A stretch of 64,000 nt of DNA from Bryobacteraceae bacterium (GTDB taxonomy: Bacteria; Acidobacteriota; Terriglobia; Bryobacterales; Bryobacteraceae), in assembly GCA_019748195.1 (NCBI GenBank), contig JAIEPW010000044.1:62001-126000 (forward strand), in the 5' to 3' direction. Below, one piece after another: positions 17,316 through 26,894 of the stretch. The notes beneath the pieces were generated by a model. It was not told where the DNA came from, did no database searches, and saw nothing but the letters and a program-made list of their open reading frames with translations. Both the position numbers and the translations under genes were made by a program. How positions within the stretch are numbered: position 1 is the stretch's first letter; every line of letters starts with the position of its first letter.

Positions 17316-18923
17316 CTACCTTCCTCCCGCCGCCAGAGCGGCGTCGTACTCAGGCCGGAAATAGCGCAGCGTGGTGAGCACCGGATTCGGCGCCGACTGC
17401 CCCAGCCCGCACAAGCTGGTGGATTTCACCATCTCGCAGAGGTCCTCAAGCAGATCCAGGTCCGCCTTCGCCGCGCTTCCATTCAGGAACCGCCCCAGCA
17501 ACTCGTGCATTTCCACCGTGCCCATCCGGCACGGAATGCACTTGCCGCAGGACTCCGTCATGCAGAACTCCATGAAGTAGCGGGCCACGTCGATCATCGA
17601 GGACGAATCGTCCATGATGATCATCCCGCCCGAGCCCATGATGGATCCCAGGCTCATCAGCGACTCGTAATCCACCGGCGTGTTCAGATACTGCTCCGGG
17701 ATGCAGCCGCCGGAGGGCCCGCCGGTCTGCACGGCCTTGAAGCGGGCGCCCTCCGGAACTCCTCCGCCGATCTCAAACACGATGTCCCGCAGCGTAATCC
17801 CCATCGGGACCTCGATCAGCCCCGTGTTGGCGATGCTTCCGGTGAGCGCGAACACCTTGGTCCCCTTGCTCCGCTCCGTGCCGATCCCGGCGAACCATTC
17901 CCCGCCGCGTTCCAGAATGGAGGGGACATTGGCATAGGTCTCGACGTTGTTGATCAGCGTGGGATGTCCGAACAGGCCGCGTTCGGCGGGGTACGGCGGA
18001 CGAGGCCGGGGAGTGCCGCGGTTGCCCTCGATCGACGCGATCAGGGCCGTCTCCTCGCCGCACACGAACGCTCCCGCGCCCAGCCGCAGTTCGATGCGCA
18101 GGTTGAAGCGCGTGCCGCAGATGTTGTTCCCCAGCAGGCCGTGCCGCTCGGCGTGCCGCAGGGCGGTCTTCAACCGGGCGATCGCCAGCGGATACTCCGC
18201 CCGGATGTAGATATAGCCTTCCGAAGCACCCACCGCGTAAGCCGCGATCAGCATCCCCTCGATCATCCGGTGCGGATCGCTTTCGAGCACGCTGCGATCC
18301 ATGAACGCGCCCGGATCGCCTTCATCGGCATTGCAGATGATCGTCTTCGGCGTGCCCGGCGACTTCGCCACCGTGCTCCACTTCAAGCCCGTGGGATAGC
18401 CGCCGCCGCCGCGACCCCGCAGCCCGCTGCGCGTGATCTCGCCGATCACCTCCTGCGGGCTCATCTCCGTCAGCACGCGCGCCAGGGTGGCGTAGCCGCC
18501 CGCCGCCAGGTAGTCTTCCAGCCGCTCCGGATCGATGCGTCCGGAGTTCGCCGTCACGATGCGCGTCTGCCGGGCGAAAAACGGCTGCCGGGTGTCCAGG
18601 AACAAGTGCGTCGGCGGCGCCGACCCCAGCGAATCCAGGATCGCCGGAGCGTCCCCCGGAGTCACTCTCTGGTACATCGCACCGTCCGGCTCCCGCCGCA
18701 CCAGCGGACCGGACCCGCACAGGCCGAGGCAGCCGACGCTCTTCACCTGGCACTGATGCTCGCCGATGCCGCGCGCCTTCGCCTCCGCCTCCAGGGCAGT
18801 CTTGATCTCCACGCTCTGCATCGGCTGGCAGCCCGCGGCCGTGCACACCTGCAGGACACAGGACCGGCCCGCCTGGTGCTCCCGCTCCCTCTCCGCCATA
18901 CCGCGAATTTCATCGGGGGACAT
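17316..18923 (-). CDS. hoxF: Hydrogenase diaphorase flavoprotein HoxF
   Basis: A 535-residue NuoF-like NAD(H) dehydrogenase. Residues 1-100 are a thioredoxin-like [2Fe-2S] domain (C27-x4-C32 and C65-x3-C69). The FMN/NADH site has [15 protein letters not shown] (about 168-182), with [19 protein letters not shown] further on. The C-terminal [4Fe-4S] ligands are C459, C462, C465 and C505. ATG 18923 was chosen over ATG 18962 because GGAGG lies nine bases upstream; it overlaps hoxE by 14 bases. It exchanges electrons between NAD(P)H and the iron-sulfur chain. Confidence 0.95.
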   Translation of the reverse strand: MSPDEIRGMAEREREHQAGRSCVLQVCTAAGCQPMQSVEIKTALEAEAKARGIGEHQCQVKSVGCLGLCGSGPLVRREPDGAMYQRVTPGDAPAILDSLGSAPPTHLFLDTRQPFFARQTRIVTANSGRIDPERLEDYLAAGGYATLARVLTEMSPQEVIGEITRSGLRGRGGGGYPTGLKWSTVAKSPGTPKTIICNADEGDPGAFMDRSVLESDPHRMIEGMLIAAYAVGASEGYIYIRAEYPLAIARLKTALRHAERHGLLGNNICGTRFNLRIELRLGAGAFVCGEETALIASIEGNRGTPRPRPPYPAERGLFGHPTLINNVETYANVPSILERGGEWFAGIGTERSKGTKVFALTGSIANTGLIEVPMGITLRDIVFEIGGGVPEGARFKAVQTGGPSGGCIPEQYLNTPVDYESLMSLGSIMGSGGMIIMDDSSSMIDVARYFMEFCMTESCGKCIPCRMGTVEMHELLGRFLNGSAAKADLDLLEDLCEMVKSTSLCGLGQSAPNPVLTTLRYFRPEYDAALAAGGR

Positions 18924-19419
18924 TGCCGCGAACCTCCGCGAGCTTGCGCTCGACATCGTCACTCGTCACGCGCGCCAAAACCTCCTCGTCCAGCACCACC
19001 ACCGGGGCTAAGCCGCAGGCGCCGAAACAGCGCGCCGTCAACAGGCTGATTTCGCCGTCCGCGCTGGTTTGATCGGGCTTCACCCCGTGCTTTTTCTCGA
19101 TGTCGTCCAGCAGCCGGTTGGCGCCCTTGATGTAGCAGCCGGTGCCCGTGCAAACGATACACGTGTGACGGCCTTTTGGCTTCAGCCGGAAGTGGTGATA
19201 GAAGGTTGCCGCGCCGTAGACCTTGCTGAGCGGCGCATGCAGCGTCCCGGCGATGTACTCGAGTCCCGGACGGTCCAGAAAGCCGAAGGTCTGCTGCAGA
19301 GAATGCAACGCTTCTATCAACGCGTGCGGCTGATTTCCCAGCCGCCGCATGCTGGTGGCCACGATCTTCCAGCGCTTGTCATCCGAGGGGGGATCGGGAA
19401 GTGGGGGTTTTGGCAGCAT
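18910..19419 (-). CDS. hoxE: Hydrogenase diaphorase subunit HoxE
   Basis: A 169-residue NuoE-like thioredoxin-fold protein with one [2Fe-2S] cluster (C90-x4-C95 and C131-x3-C135). The N-terminal DDKRWKIVATSMRRLGNQPHA resembles the start region of cyanobacterial HoxE. It is the first gene of the hoxEFUYH-W operon. The ATG at 19419 lacks a clear ribosome site. If the sigma-54-like element upstream is the real promoter the leader would be only about five bases, so either the mRNA is nearly leaderless, another promoter is used, or GTG 19362 is the start. Confidence 0.92.
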   Translation of the reverse strand: MLPKPPLPDPPSDDKRWKIVATSMRRLGNQPHALIEALHSLQQTFGFLDRPGLEYIAGTLHAPLSKVYGAATFYHHFRLKPKGRHTCIVCTGTGCYIKGANRLLDDIEKKHGVKPDQTSADGEISLLTARCFGACGLAPVVVLDEEVLARVTSDDVERKLAEVRGNVPR

Positions 19420-19435
19420 GGCCTGTTCAGAAGGG

Positions 19436-19450
19436 GCAATCCCTGTGCCA
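19436..19450 (-). promoter_or_regulatory. Sigma-54 (RpoN) promoter-like element before hoxE
   Basis: On the minus strand the sequence reads TTGGCAC-AGGGA-TTGCC, matching the -24/-12 consensus TGGCAC-N5-TTGC exactly. RpoN control of hydrogenase operons is known in other bacteria. The expected start of transcription is near 19424, very close to the annotated hoxE ATG, which is the main reason for caution. Confidence 0.55.
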
Positions 19451-19675
19451 AAACGCGCCCTTTTGCGGACAGCAACATCCCGTTCAACTATCTGGGATTT
19501 CGGGGTTTCTGCCCCAATCTCCGCCTCCCGGATGGGTGAGAAGACTCTCGCAAAAAGATTTCCCCCCAGCGGCCGGCCGTAAGCCCCTACCAGGCCTTGA
19601 GTTCATGCGGGGTTCATTACGGCGGCCGATGGCCAGCGGGTTGCACTGGGAAGGTGCTTGCCAAGGAGATTTTCC

Positions 19676-22600
19676 GTGACACGACCTTTCGTGACCGTCG
19701 ATGGAAACGAGGCCGCGGCCTACGTAGCACATCAACTCAGCGAAGTGATCGCGATTTATCCGATCACGCCTTCCTCGCCGATGGGCGAATGGGCGGATCA
19801 ATGGTCTTCCGAGGAGCGGCCGAACGTCTGGGGTTCGGTTCCCGCCGTCATCGAGATGCAAAGCGAAGGCGGCGCCGCCGGCGCGGTGCATGGCGCGCTG
19901 CAGGCCGGGGCGCTGACCACCACCTTCACCTCCTCCCAGGGCCTGCTGCTGATGATTCCCAACATGTATAAGATCGCGGGCGAGCTCTCGCCCACCGTCC
20001 TTCACGTGGCGGCGCGATCGCTGGCCGCGCAGGGGTTGTCGATCTTCGGCGATCACCAGGACGTGATGGCGGTGCGCGGCGCCGGCTTCGCGCTGCTGGC
20101 CGCGCACTCGGTGCAGGCGGTGATGGACCTGGCCGCCATTTCTCACGCCGCGAGCCTCGAATCGCGAGTGCCGTTTGTCCATTTCTTCGACGGCTTCCGC
20201 ACCTCGCACGAGGTGCAGAAGATCGAACTGCTGACGCCCGAGGATCTGCGGGCGCTGGCGCCGGACGCGCTGGTGCGCGCGCACCGCGAACGCGCGCTGT
20301 CCCCGGATCGCCCGGTGATCCGCGGCACGGCGCAGAATCCCGATGTCTACTTCCAGGGGCGCGAGGCCGCGAACCCTTACTACCTGGCCTGCCCCGCCAC
20401 CGTGGCCCGGCTGATGGGCGAGTTCGAGAAGCTCACGGGCCGGCGCTACCAACTCTTCGACTATCGCGGCGCGCCCGACGCCGAACGGGTGATTGTCATC
20501 ATGGGCTCGGCCGCGCAGGTGGTGGAGGAGACGGTCGACTATTTGGCCGCGCGGGGCGAAAAGGTGGGACTGCTCAATGTTCACCTGTACCGGCCGTTCT
20601 CGGTGGACGCGTTTTCGCGCGCTCTGCCGGCTTCGGTGCGGTCGCTGGCCGTGCTGGACCGGTCCAAGGAGCCGGGCTCGCTGGGCGAGCCTCTCTATCT
20701 CGACGTCATCGCCGCGCTGCATGAATGCGGCCGGCAAATGGGCGTCATCGGCGGCCGCTACGGACTCTCCAGCAAGGGCTTCACCCCCGGAATGGCCGCC
20801 GCGATCTTCCAGGAACTGGGCAAATCGTCGCCGGCCAAGCATTTCACCGTCGGCATCCACGATGACGTTACGCGCCTCAGCCTGACGCACGATCCGGAGT
20901 TCACCGTGGAGCCCGCGGAAACGGTGAAGGCAGTGTTCTTCGGCCTCGGCTCGGACGGCACGGTGGGCGCGAACAAGAATTCCATCAAGATCATCGGCGA
21001 GGATACGCCGAACTACGCGCAAGGCTACTTCGTCTATGACTCCAAGAAGTCCGGTTCCATCACCACCTCCCACCTGCGATTCGGGCCGCATCCCATCCGG
21101 GCGCAGTACCTGATCCGCGACGCCGGATTCGTGGCCTGCCATCAGTTTTCATTGCTGACCCGCACCGATGTGCTCGGCGTGGCCGCGGCGGGAGCCACCT
21201 TCCTGCTCAACAGTCCCTACGGGCCGGAGGAAGTCTGGGAGCACCTGCCGCGCGGCGTGCAACAGGCGATCATCGATCGCAAGCTCAACTTCTGGGTGAT
21301 CGACGCCTATCGCGTGGCCAGGGAGAACGGGATGGGCGGGCGCATTAACACCGTGATGCAGACCTGTTTCTTCGCGCTCAGCGGCGTACTGCCGCGCGAT
21401 CAGGCGATCGCCGCGATCAAGAAAGCGATCGCGAAGACCTATGGCAAGCGCGGCGAGGCCGTGGTGGCCAAGAACCACGGCGCCGTGGACGCGACGCTCG
21501 CGCACCTCGGTCAGGTCGCGGTCCCCGCGGAAGCAACCGCCGGCTTCGACCGCACGCCGCCGGTGCCGCCGGAAGCTCCCAGCTTTGTCCGCGAGGTTCT
21601 GGGAGAAATGATCGCGGGGCGCGGCGACCGGATTCCGGTCAGCAGGCTGCCGGTCGACGGCACCTATCCCACCGGCACTTCACGCTGGGAGAAGCGCAAT
21701 ATCGCCTCTGAAATTCCGGTATGGGAGCGCGGCATCTGCATCCAGTGCGGCAAGTGTGCGCTGGTCTGCCCGCATGGCGTGATCCGCGCCCGCGTCTACT
21801 CCCGCGATCATCTGGCCGACGCTCCCGCCGGGTTTGCCTGGACGGAGCCGAAATGGAAGGAGTTCGCAAGCCAGGCGTACACGCTGCAGGTTGCGCCCGA
21901 GGATTGCACCGGATGCGGCCTATGCGTGGAGGTATGCCCCGCCAAGAGCAAGACGGAAACCCGCATTAAAGCCATCCACATGGAGCCGCAGGCCCCGCTG
22001 CGCGAAGCCGAGCGCCGCAACTGGGAATTCTTCCTGGCGCTTCCGGAGACGCCGCGCGAGGATCTGCACCTGGCGCACGTCAAGGACGTGCAGCTTCTGG
22101 AGCCGTTGTTCGAGTTCTCGGGCGCCTGCGCCGGCTGCGGCGAGACTCCCTATGTCAAGCTGCTCACCCAGCTTTTCGGCGACCGGGCTTTGATCGCCAA
22201 CGCCACCGGCTGCTCCTCGATCTACGGCGGCAATCTTCCCACCACGCCCTACACCACCAACGAAACGGGGCGCGGGCCCGCGTGGTCGAATTCGCTGTTC
22301 GAGGACAACGCCGAGTTCGGACTGGGCATGCGGCTCGCCGTCGACAAGCAGAACGCCTATGCGCGGGAACTGCTGCGGAAGCTAGCCCCGCGCGTGGGGG
22401 CGGACCTGGCGCGCGACATCGAAGACGCGGGGCAGCGCGGCGAAGCCGAAATTCAGGAGCAGCGGGCGCGCATCGGGCTGCTGAAGGAGAAGCTGCGCGG
22501 CTGCGATTCTCCGGAAGCCGCGAACCTGCTGGCCGTGGCCGATTCGCTGGTGCGGCGCAGCGTCTGGCTGGTGGGCGGCGATGGCTGGGCCTACGACATC

Positions 22601-23218
22601 GGGTTCGGCGGCCTGGATCATGTCTTTGCCTCGGGCCGCAACGTCAACATCCTGGTGCTCGATACCGAGGTCTACTCCAATACCGGCGGCCAGATGTCGA
22701 AATCCACTCCGCGCGGCGCGGTGGCCAAGTTCGCCGCCGGGGGCAAGACCACCGCGAAGAAGGACCTCGCGCTGATGGCCATGAGCTACGGCGACGTTTA
22801 TGTCGCGCGCATCGCCATGGGCGCCAACGACACGCAGACCGTGAAGGCGTTCCTCGAAGCGGAAGCCTTTGACGGACCGTCGCTGATCCTGGCCTACAGC
22901 CACTGCATCGCGCACGGCTACGATCTTCGTTTCGGGCTGGAGCAGCAGAAGGCCGCCGTGAAATCCGGCTATTGGCCGCTGTTCCGCTACAACCCCGCCC
23001 TGGCGGGGACTTCGCAGCACCCCTTGCAGCTCGATTCGCGCGAGCCGGCCATGCCGCTCAGCGAGTACGTACTGAATGAAGGGCGATACTCCATGCTCGC
23101 CCAAACCGCGCCGGAGGACGCCGCGCGCCTCATCGAGGAAGCGCAGCGGGATGTGCATCGCCGGTGGAAAACCTATCAGCACTGGGCCTCCATGCCCGTG
23201 CGGGAGCCTGCATCATGA
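19676..23218 (+). CDS. nifJ: Pyruvate:ferredoxin (flavodoxin) oxidoreductase
   Basis: A 1180-residue single-chain pyruvate oxidoreductase, a full-length member of the family. The N-terminal domain has the substrate loop YPITPSSPMGEWAD. Two [4Fe-4S] ferredoxin motifs lie at C688/C691/C694/C698 and C744/C747/C750/C754. The C-terminal thiamine diphosphate domain has CAGCGETPY, NATGCSSIYGG and GGDGWAYDIGFGGLDH (about residue 966). It converts pyruvate and CoA to acetyl-CoA and CO2 and reduces ferredoxin or flavodoxin. GTG 19676 was chosen because AAGGAG lies seven bases before it; an upstream TTG is in the ribosome site. It is divergent from hox and overlaps the next gene by ATGA. Confidence 0.96.
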   Translation: MTRPFVTVDGNEAAAYVAHQLSEVIAIYPITPSSPMGEWADQWSSEERPNVWGSVPAVIEMQSEGGAAGAVHGALQAGALTTTFTSSQGLLLMIPNMYKIAGELSPTVLHVAARSLAAQGLSIFGDHQDVMAVRGAGFALLAAHSVQAVMDLAAISHAASLESRVPFVHFFDGFRTSHEVQKIELLTPEDLRALAPDALVRAHRERALSPDRPVIRGTAQNPDVYFQGREAANPYYLACPATVARLMGEFEKLTGRRYQLFDYRGAPDAERVIVIMGSAAQVVEETVDYLAARGEKVGLLNVHLYRPFSVDAFSRALPASVRSLAVLDRSKEPGSLGEPLYLDVIAALHECGRQMGVIGGRYGLSSKGFTPGMAAAIFQELGKSSPAKHFTVGIHDDVTRLSLTHDPEFTVEPAETVKAVFFGLGSDGTVGANKNSIKIIGEDTPNYAQGYFVYDSKKSGSITTSHLRFGPHPIRAQYLIRDAGFVACHQFSLLTRTDVLGVAAAGATFLLNSPYGPEEVWEHLPRGVQQAIIDRKLNFWVIDAYRVARENGMGGRINTVMQTCFFALSGVLPRDQAIAAIKKAIAKTYGKRGEAVVAKNHGAVDATLAHLGQVAVPAEATAGFDRTPPVPPEAPSFVREVLGEMIAGRGDRIPVSRLPVDGTYPTGTSRWEKRNIASEIPVWERGICIQCGKCALVCPHGVIRARVYSRDHLADAPAGFAWTEPKWKEFASQAYTLQVAPEDCTGCGLCVEVCPAKSKTETRIKAIHMEPQAPLREAERRNWEFFLALPETPREDLHLAHVKDVQLLEPLFEFSGACAGCGETPYVKLLTQLFGDRALIANATGCSSIYGGNLPTTPYTTNETGRGPAWSNSLFEDNAEFGLGMRLAVDKQNAYARELLRKLAPRVGADLARDIEDAGQRGEAEIQEQRARIGLLKEKLRGCDSPEAANLLAVADSLVRRSVWLVGGDGWAYDIGFGGLDHVFASGRNVNILVLDTEVYSNTGGQMSKSTPRGAVAKFAAGGKTTAKKDLALMAMSYGDVYVARIAMGANDTQTVKAFLEAEAFDGPSLILAYSHCIAHGYDLRFGLEQQKAAVKSGYWPLFRYNPALAGTSQHPLQLDSREPAMPLSEYVLNEGRYSMLAQTAPEDAARLIEEAQRDVHRRWKTYQHWASMPVREPAS

Positions 23219-24228
23219 TCGACCTGTCCGTGGATTACCTGGGTCTGCCATTGCGATCGCCGCTGGTGGTTTCTTCGTCGCCGCTATCCACCGAGATCGA
23301 GCGCCTGAAGGCGCTGGAGGAGAACAACGCCGGCGCCATTGTCATGCACTCGCTGTTTGAGGAGCAGATCCGCCTGGAAAGCGACGAGATGGACCGCTTC
23401 CTGAACGCCGGCACCGAAGCCTACTTTGAGGCCACCACGTACCTGCCGGAGCCGCGCACTCCCAACCTGGGGCCGCTGCTTTATCTGCGTCAGGTGGAAC
23501 GAACCAAGCGCGCCGTCGCCATTCCCGTGATCGGCAGCCTGAACGGCGTTTCCCGCGGCGGCTGGATCCGCTACGCGGGCGAGATTCAGGACGCCGGGGC
23601 CGACGCGCTCGAGCTCAACATGTACCAGCTTCCGGTCCGCTTCGACGTGCCCGGCAAGGACATCGAAATGGAGTATTGCGACCTGGTGGCCGATATCCGC
23701 GCGCGGCTGCGCATTCCCCTGTCGGTGAAGATCAGCGCGTATTTCACTTCCCTGCCGCACTTCGCGCGCCGCCTGGAAAAGGCCGGCGCCGACTCCCTGG
23801 TCCTCTTCAACCGCTTCTACCAGCCGGATTTCGACCTGGAAACGCTGGATGTCGAGCCGCGCCTGCAGCTCAGCTCGCCCGAGGAACTGCGCTTGCGCCT
23901 GCACTGGGTAGCGATGCTGTTTGAAAACGTGGGCTGCCAGTTGGCGATCACCGGCGGCGTGCACTCCGGAAGCGATGCCCTGAAGGGTATTCTCGCCGGC
24001 GCGCACGCCATCATGACCACCTCCGCGCTGCTCAGCAAGGGCCCGGGGCACCTGCGGGTGATGGAACAGGAAATGTGCGAATGGATGGCGGAGCATGGCT
24101 ACTCGTCGGCGGCCGAAATGCGCGGCGCGATGAGCGCGCGGCGCGCCGGTAGCGCCGCTTTCGTTCGGGCTAACTACATGAAAGTGCTCAGCGGATACGT
24201 CATGCGGGGCTCGCCGGGCGGGGCCTGA
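23215..24228 (+). CDS. Dihydroorotate dehydrogenase-like flavoprotein
   Basis: A 337-residue TIM-barrel FMN protein of the PyrD family. It keeps the phosphate-binding end (ITGGVHSGSDALKGILAGA) and the PLSVKIS strand. It lacks the catalytic-base segment: the usual ELN-x-SCPN is here ELNMYQLP, with no Cys or Ser at the active position. It is therefore unlikely to be the pyrimidine enzyme. Its ATG overlaps the nifJ stop, so the two proteins are made together, suggesting that it takes or gives electrons to the pyruvate oxidoreductase or its ferredoxin. The substrate is unknown. Confidence 0.85.
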   Translation: MIDLSVDYLGLPLRSPLVVSSSPLSTEIERLKALEENNAGAIVMHSLFEEQIRLESDEMDRFLNAGTEAYFEATTYLPEPRTPNLGPLLYLRQVERTKRAVAIPVIGSLNGVSRGGWIRYAGEIQDAGADALELNMYQLPVRFDVPGKDIEMEYCDLVADIRARLRIPLSVKISAYFTSLPHFARRLEKAGADSLVLFNRFYQPDFDLETLDVEPRLQLSSPEELRLRLHWVAMLFENVGCQLAITGGVHSGSDALKGILAGAHAIMTTSALLSKGPGHLRVMEQEMCEWMAEHGYSSAAEMRGAMSARRAGSAAFVRANYMKVLSGYVMRGSPGGA

Positions 24229-24287
24229 AACTCCTGTGTTATTGTAAGGTGTATTGGCTTTGAGTCACCTGCCGGCGGTTTACCGAA

Positions 24288-24716
24288 ATGATCCTGACTG
24301 TTCTTCTGACGATTGTGCACGTAGTGGTCTGCCTGTTTCTCATCGTGGTGGTGCTGCTGCAAAGCGGCAAGGCCGCGGATCTTGCGGGTGCGTTTGGGGG
24401 CATGGGCTCACAGACGGCGTTTGGTCCGCGCGGCACGGCCACGGCGTTGTCGAAGGCGACCACCATCGCGGCCGGCCTGTTCATGGTGACTTCGCTGAGC
24501 CTGGCGATCCTGGCCTCGCGGGGCGGCGGAGCGAAGACGATTCTGGATGCTCCGGCTGCCGCCCAGCCGCAACCGGCTGGCGCGGCCAAGCCCGGCGAAC
24601 AGCCCAAGGGTCCGCAAATTCAAGTGTTCCCTCCCGGCGGCCAGCCGTCGGCGCCGGTTACCATTCCGCTTCCGCCCAAGCCGGAAGCGTCGAAGACGCC
24701 GGAACAGAAGAAGTAA
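24288..24716 (+). CDS. secG: Preprotein translocase subunit SecG
   Basis: A 142-residue membrane protein with two transmembrane helices: residues 2-24 (LTVLLTIVHVVVCLFLIVVVLLQ) and about 57-77. Between them is the conserved SecG loop (QSGKAADLAGAFGG then TAFGPRGTAT). The C-terminal 60 residues are a Pro/Ala/Gln-rich tail longer than in E. coli SecG, as often seen in Acidobacteria. SecG joins SecYE in the inner membrane channel. ATG 24288 follows a short untranslated region after the DHOD-like gene; tRNA-Leu follows 34 bases after the stop. Confidence 0.92.
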   Translation: MILTVLLTIVHVVVCLFLIVVVLLQSGKAADLAGAFGGMGSQTAFGPRGTATALSKATTIAAGLFMVTSLSLAILASRGGGAKTILDAPAAAQPQPAGAAKPGEQPKGPQIQVFPPGGQPSAPVTIPLPPKPEASKTPEQKK

Positions 24717-24750
24717 AGCGCAAGTTTCGGCTAAAATAAAGTTTCCACCT

Positions 24751-24837
24751 GCGGAGGTGGCGGAATTGGCAGACGCACTAGCTTGAGGTGCTAGCGGGAG
24801 CAATCTCGTGGGGGTTCAAGTCCCCCTCTCCGCACCA
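24751..24837 (+). tRNA. tRNA-Leu, anticodon GAG
   Basis: An 87-base class II tRNA. Acceptor arms GCGGAGG and TCTCCGC pair with one G-T. The anticodon stem is CTAGC/GCTAG with loop TTGAGGT, giving anticodon GAG. A long variable arm precedes the T arm (GGGGG/CCCCC around TTCAAGT). CCA is encoded. A -10-like TAAAAT lies at 24732-24737, so the gene may have its own promoter, though no clear -35 is visible. Confidence 0.97.
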
Positions 24838-24852
24838 ACGATTTGAAAGCTT

Positions 24853-24878
24853 GGAGGCATCTCTTCCGCGATGCCTCC
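24853..24878. terminator. Hairpin between tRNA-Leu and the convergent acyl-CoA dehydrogenase
   Basis: A perfect 9-bp stem (GGAGGCATC / GATGCCTCC) with an 8-base loop lies between two convergent units. The T-run after it is short on both strands, so it may stop transcription weakly or only protect 3' ends. Confidence 0.5.
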
Positions 24879-24901
24879 TTGCGCCTGGCCAACCGCCCCG
24901 G

Positions 24902-26125
<1,224 letters not shown>

Positions 26126-26134
26126 TTGACACCT

Positions 26135-26890
26135 CTACTTCTTCAGGGAGTCCGCCAGCGCCATCCGCGCGGCCCGGCACTCCTCGCGGAACCACTGGTC
26201 GAGAAACGCGGGCAGATGCTCGCGGTCCGTGCCCTGATGGCCGGCGAAACGCAACAGGCTGGACTTCACCAGCGCGTAGGCGCCCGCGGGCTTGGCGGCC
26301 AGCATGCGGGCATGCTCCAGCGACTTGTCGAGCGCCTGCTCCGGATCCACCACGGCGGACGCCAGCCCGCAGGCCAGGGATTGTTCCGGGGAAAACGTTT
26401 GACCTTCCAGCAGCAGGCGCCGGGCAGCCTCGTGCCCCGCCGCGGCGATCGCCATCCGCATCACGCCGGGCGGCAGCATGATGCCGAGATTCACTTCATT
26501 CAAGGCGAATCCGAACGGACCCCCGGCGAAAATGCGCGCGTCGCAGGCCAGCGCCAGCACCGCGCCTCCGGCAAAGGCGTGACCCGATACCGCGGCAACC
26601 GCGGGCTTCGGCAGCCGCGCCGCGGCTTCGCACAGTTCCAGGAACGAACCGAAGAACTCGTGCATTCGCGGGCGATCGTAGAGGAACACTTCCAGAACGT
26701 CGAATCCGCTCGAAAAGAAACGAGGGCGGCTGCTGGCGAAGACCAGGGCGCGCACGGAGGCATCCTCTTCCGCCTGCCGGACCGCCGCGCGGAGTTCCGC
26801 GAGCATCGCGGGATTCATGGCGTTCGCCTTTCCCCGTCCCATGGAGGCGATCAGCACTCCGTCGCGCGACTCGAGCGTTACGTGTTCCAT
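26135..26890 (-). CDS. Enoyl-CoA hydratase/isomerase family protein
   Basis: A 251-residue crotonase-fold protein from ATG 26890, with GGTGAGG upstream; the frame is open further but without support. The oxyanion-hole elements are SSRPRFFSSGFDV and SGHAFAGGAVLALACD. The two acidic residues that hydrate enoyl-CoA in classical crotonase are not obvious: the second region reads ALNEVNLGIMLPPGVM, with one Glu. It could be a hydratase, isomerase or related acyl-CoA lyase. The gene sits 4 bases after the SDR gene and 9 before the acyl-CoA dehydrogenase, suggesting one degradative pathway. Confidence 0.85.
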   Translation of the reverse strand: MEHVTLESRDGVLIASMGRGKANAMNPAMLAELRAAVRQAEEDASVRALVFASSRPRFFSSGFDVLEVFLYDRPRMHEFFGSFLELCEAAARLPKPAVAAVSGHAFAGGAVLALACDARIFAGGPFGFALNEVNLGIMLPPGVMRMAIAAAGHEAARRLLLEGQTFSPEQSLACGLASAVVDPEQALDKSLEHARMLAAKPAGAYALVKSSLLRFAGHQGTDREHLPAFLDQWFREECRAARMALADSLKK

Positions 26891-26894
26891 GCCC

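Noticed and set aside
19647-19661. GG-N10-GC pattern upstream of nifJ resembling a second sigma-54 promoter
   Set aside because: Only TGG and TTGC match, and transcription would begin after the strong AAGGAG ribosome site of nifJ, which would remove it from the mRNA.
23215-24228. Naming the gene pyrD
   Set aside because: The catalytic Cys/Ser segment is absent and the gene is coupled to nifJ, not to pyrimidine genes.
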